DNA from: Octadecabacter sp. B2R22
Lineage (GTDB): Bacteria > Pseudomonadota > Alphaproteobacteria > Rhodobacterales > Rhodobacteraceae
NCBI RefSeq assembly: GCF_018861045.1
Contig: NZ_JAHKQJ010000002.1
Span: forward strand, 1 to 64,000
Reading direction: 5' to 3'
Length of the DNA: 64,000 nt
Shown here: positions 63,234 to 64,000 of the stretch, one piece after another
Numbering within the stretch: position 1 is the first letter of the stretch
Layout: each line of letters begins with the position of its first letter
The notes under the pieces: generated by a model
The model's input: the letters and a program-made list of their open reading frames with translations, nothing else
What the model was told of the DNA's origin: nothing
Database searches by the model: none
Program-made: the position numbers and the translations under genes

Positions 63234-64000
63234 TTAAAATCTGCGCGAAAGCGCGATGCCGCATGTCTGTGCCTGAACATCAAACAAGGCAACGTTTGAA
63301 CTTGTCGAAGTCATTGTACAGGTCAGCTTTGGCACGAGGCCGCTGAAACTGTATTGACTGTTGTAGATCGTGACCGAAAGGCTTGAAAAAGCATCCTCGC
63401 GCGCAAAGCCGAGGGCGCTGTCAAACTGGCGGTGGCCTGCCATGGCTTGGCCTGACAGTTCATATCCACCTTGAAACGCAGTGCTTGCGTTAAGTGTCGC
63501 GGCCTGACTCACGTAACTTTGGGCATCCAGCTCGGTATTCGTATGTTCAATCAAGAGCCCGAACCGAACCGTCGATGCGGGGTTTGGTGCAATGGTATAG
63601 CCTAAGCTAACCTGAGTCAGCAGACCATCGCCGCTGGTCGTACGCTCTGACTTTAAGTCCGAAAACTGCACGAACCCGTCGATGTGCTGTGAAGGGGCGA
63701 TCTGTCTGGTCGCGAAGACAGAGAGTCCTGTTCTTGCATAATCCCCACGCTCGCGGTCGCGTTCAATACGAAACACGCGCGCGCCAAAGTCACCAGCAAG
63801 GTAATTTCGCGAAGCCGTCAGGCCCACTTCTATTTCCGTTTCGGGGCTAAAAAGTGTGGAGTAAAAATGGCGTTCACCACGCCAATCAAAAACAATGCGT
63901 CCGTTGTTCCCAATATTTCCGCGTATATAGCCCCTCAGCCCGATCCGGCCTTCCCAACCGGATATTCTGCGGCTTTCGGGTGCGATAACACCGGTTCCCA
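63234..64000 (-). CDS. Slam-like (DUF560) outer-membrane beta-barrel, 5' end outside window
   Basis: An open frame of 255 codons with no stop to the window edge, so the N-terminus is missing. The sequence alternates hydrophobic and polar residues in short strands with RGYIRGNIGNNGRIVFDW and many aromatic girdle residues, and ends in NVALFDVQAQTCGIALSRRF, the closing-strand pattern of Slam/DUF560 barrels (final Phe as in BAM substrates). Slam proteins move lipoproteins to the cell surface; their TPR N-terminal part would lie to the right. The GTG at 63827 is an internal codon, not a start. Two Cys near the end are unusual for a barrel. Confidence 0.62.
   Translation of the reverse strand, partial: GTGVIAPESRRISGWEGRIGLRGYIRGNIGNNGRIVFDWRGERHFYSTLFSPETEIEVGLTASRNYLAGDFGARVFRIERDRERGDYARTGLSVFATRQIAPSQHIDGFVQFSDLKSERTTSGDGLLTQVSLGYTIAPNPASTVRFGLLIEHTNTELDAQSYVSQAATLNASTAFQGGYELSGQAMAGHRQFDSALGFAREDAFSSLSVTIYNSQYSFSGLVPKLTCTMTSTSSNVALFDVQAQTCGIALSRRF

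Noticed and set aside
1-64000. Search for CRISPR arrays and rRNA genes
   Set aside because: No regularly spaced direct repeats and no 16S/23S/5S-like sequence were found by eye.

Overview
The window reads as chromosomal DNA of a marine alphaproteobacterium of the Rhodobacterales (Roseobacter group). The support is a TRAP transporter operon, an AapJQMP amino-acid ABC transporter, an ATP12-type F1-ATPase chaperone, three VPLPA-CTERM proteins, the rpmH-rnpA-yidD and yidC-MOSC-engB-argB clusters, and sigma-70 promoters without T at position -7. The species cannot be fixed from sequence alone.

Region 1 (1-4.5 kb) is a minus-strand operon, dctP-dctQ-dctM followed by an AGE-family sugar epimerase: probably uptake and isomerisation of a sugar acid. 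Region 2 (4.8-30.7 kb) is the S10-spc-alpha ribosomal protein locus with rpoA, secY and adk, cut into five separately promoted units: rpsJ-rplC-rplD-rplW; rplB-rpsS-rplV-rpsC-rplP; rpmC to rpmD; rplO-secY-adk; rpsM-rpsK-rpoA-rplQ. Three units end in a strong terminator before a gap of accessory genes, and each restart has a TTGnCn-17 bp C-rich spacer-TAtAcG promoter. Gap 1 (rplW-rplB) holds two further copies of the 3' end of rplW, each with its own terminator, plus a VPLPA-CTERM gene, a small ORF, a lipoprotein gene and an HNH-like gene broken by one stop codon. Gap 2 (rplP-rpmC) holds two VPLPA-CTERM genes, a phage-type muramidase, a 2OG-Fe(II) oxygenase and a PD-(D/E)XK-like protein. Gap 3 (rpmD-rplO) holds ppk2, a threonine ammonia-lyase and a HEPN-like protein.

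Region 3 (30.7-41.8 kb) has a DUF4336 gene, rarA-crcB-rluC-ATP12, the Aap transporter (whose AapM carries an extra coiled-coil domain of about 350 residues), a SixA-type phosphatase and a 4Fe-4S protein. Region 4 (41.8-50.3 kb) is argB-engB-MOSC-yidC and rpmH-rnpA-yidD, separated by an EAL protein, ttcA and a methyltransferase-like gene. Region 5 (50.4-54.2 kb) has a TVP38 membrane protein, a mercuric-reductase-like flavoprotein, a histidine kinase and tRNA-Arg(ACG).

Region 6 (54.2-64.0 kb) is accessory: an AT-rich HEPN-like gene, a minus-strand cluster (membrane-anchored AraC regulator, glycine-zipper lipoprotein, small DUF1127-like protein, NAD(P)-binding protein, membrane protein, two beta-lactamase-fold serine hydrolases), a 1.95-kb element with a MobV-type relaxase between 113-bp inverted repeats, and the 3' part of a Slam-like beta-barrel gene cut by the window end.

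The strongest leads are the serial duplication of the 3' end of rplW, the use of ribosomal operon gaps as landing sites for nuclease-like genes, the inverted-repeat-bounded relaxase, and the AapM insertion. No CRISPR array or rRNA was seen.
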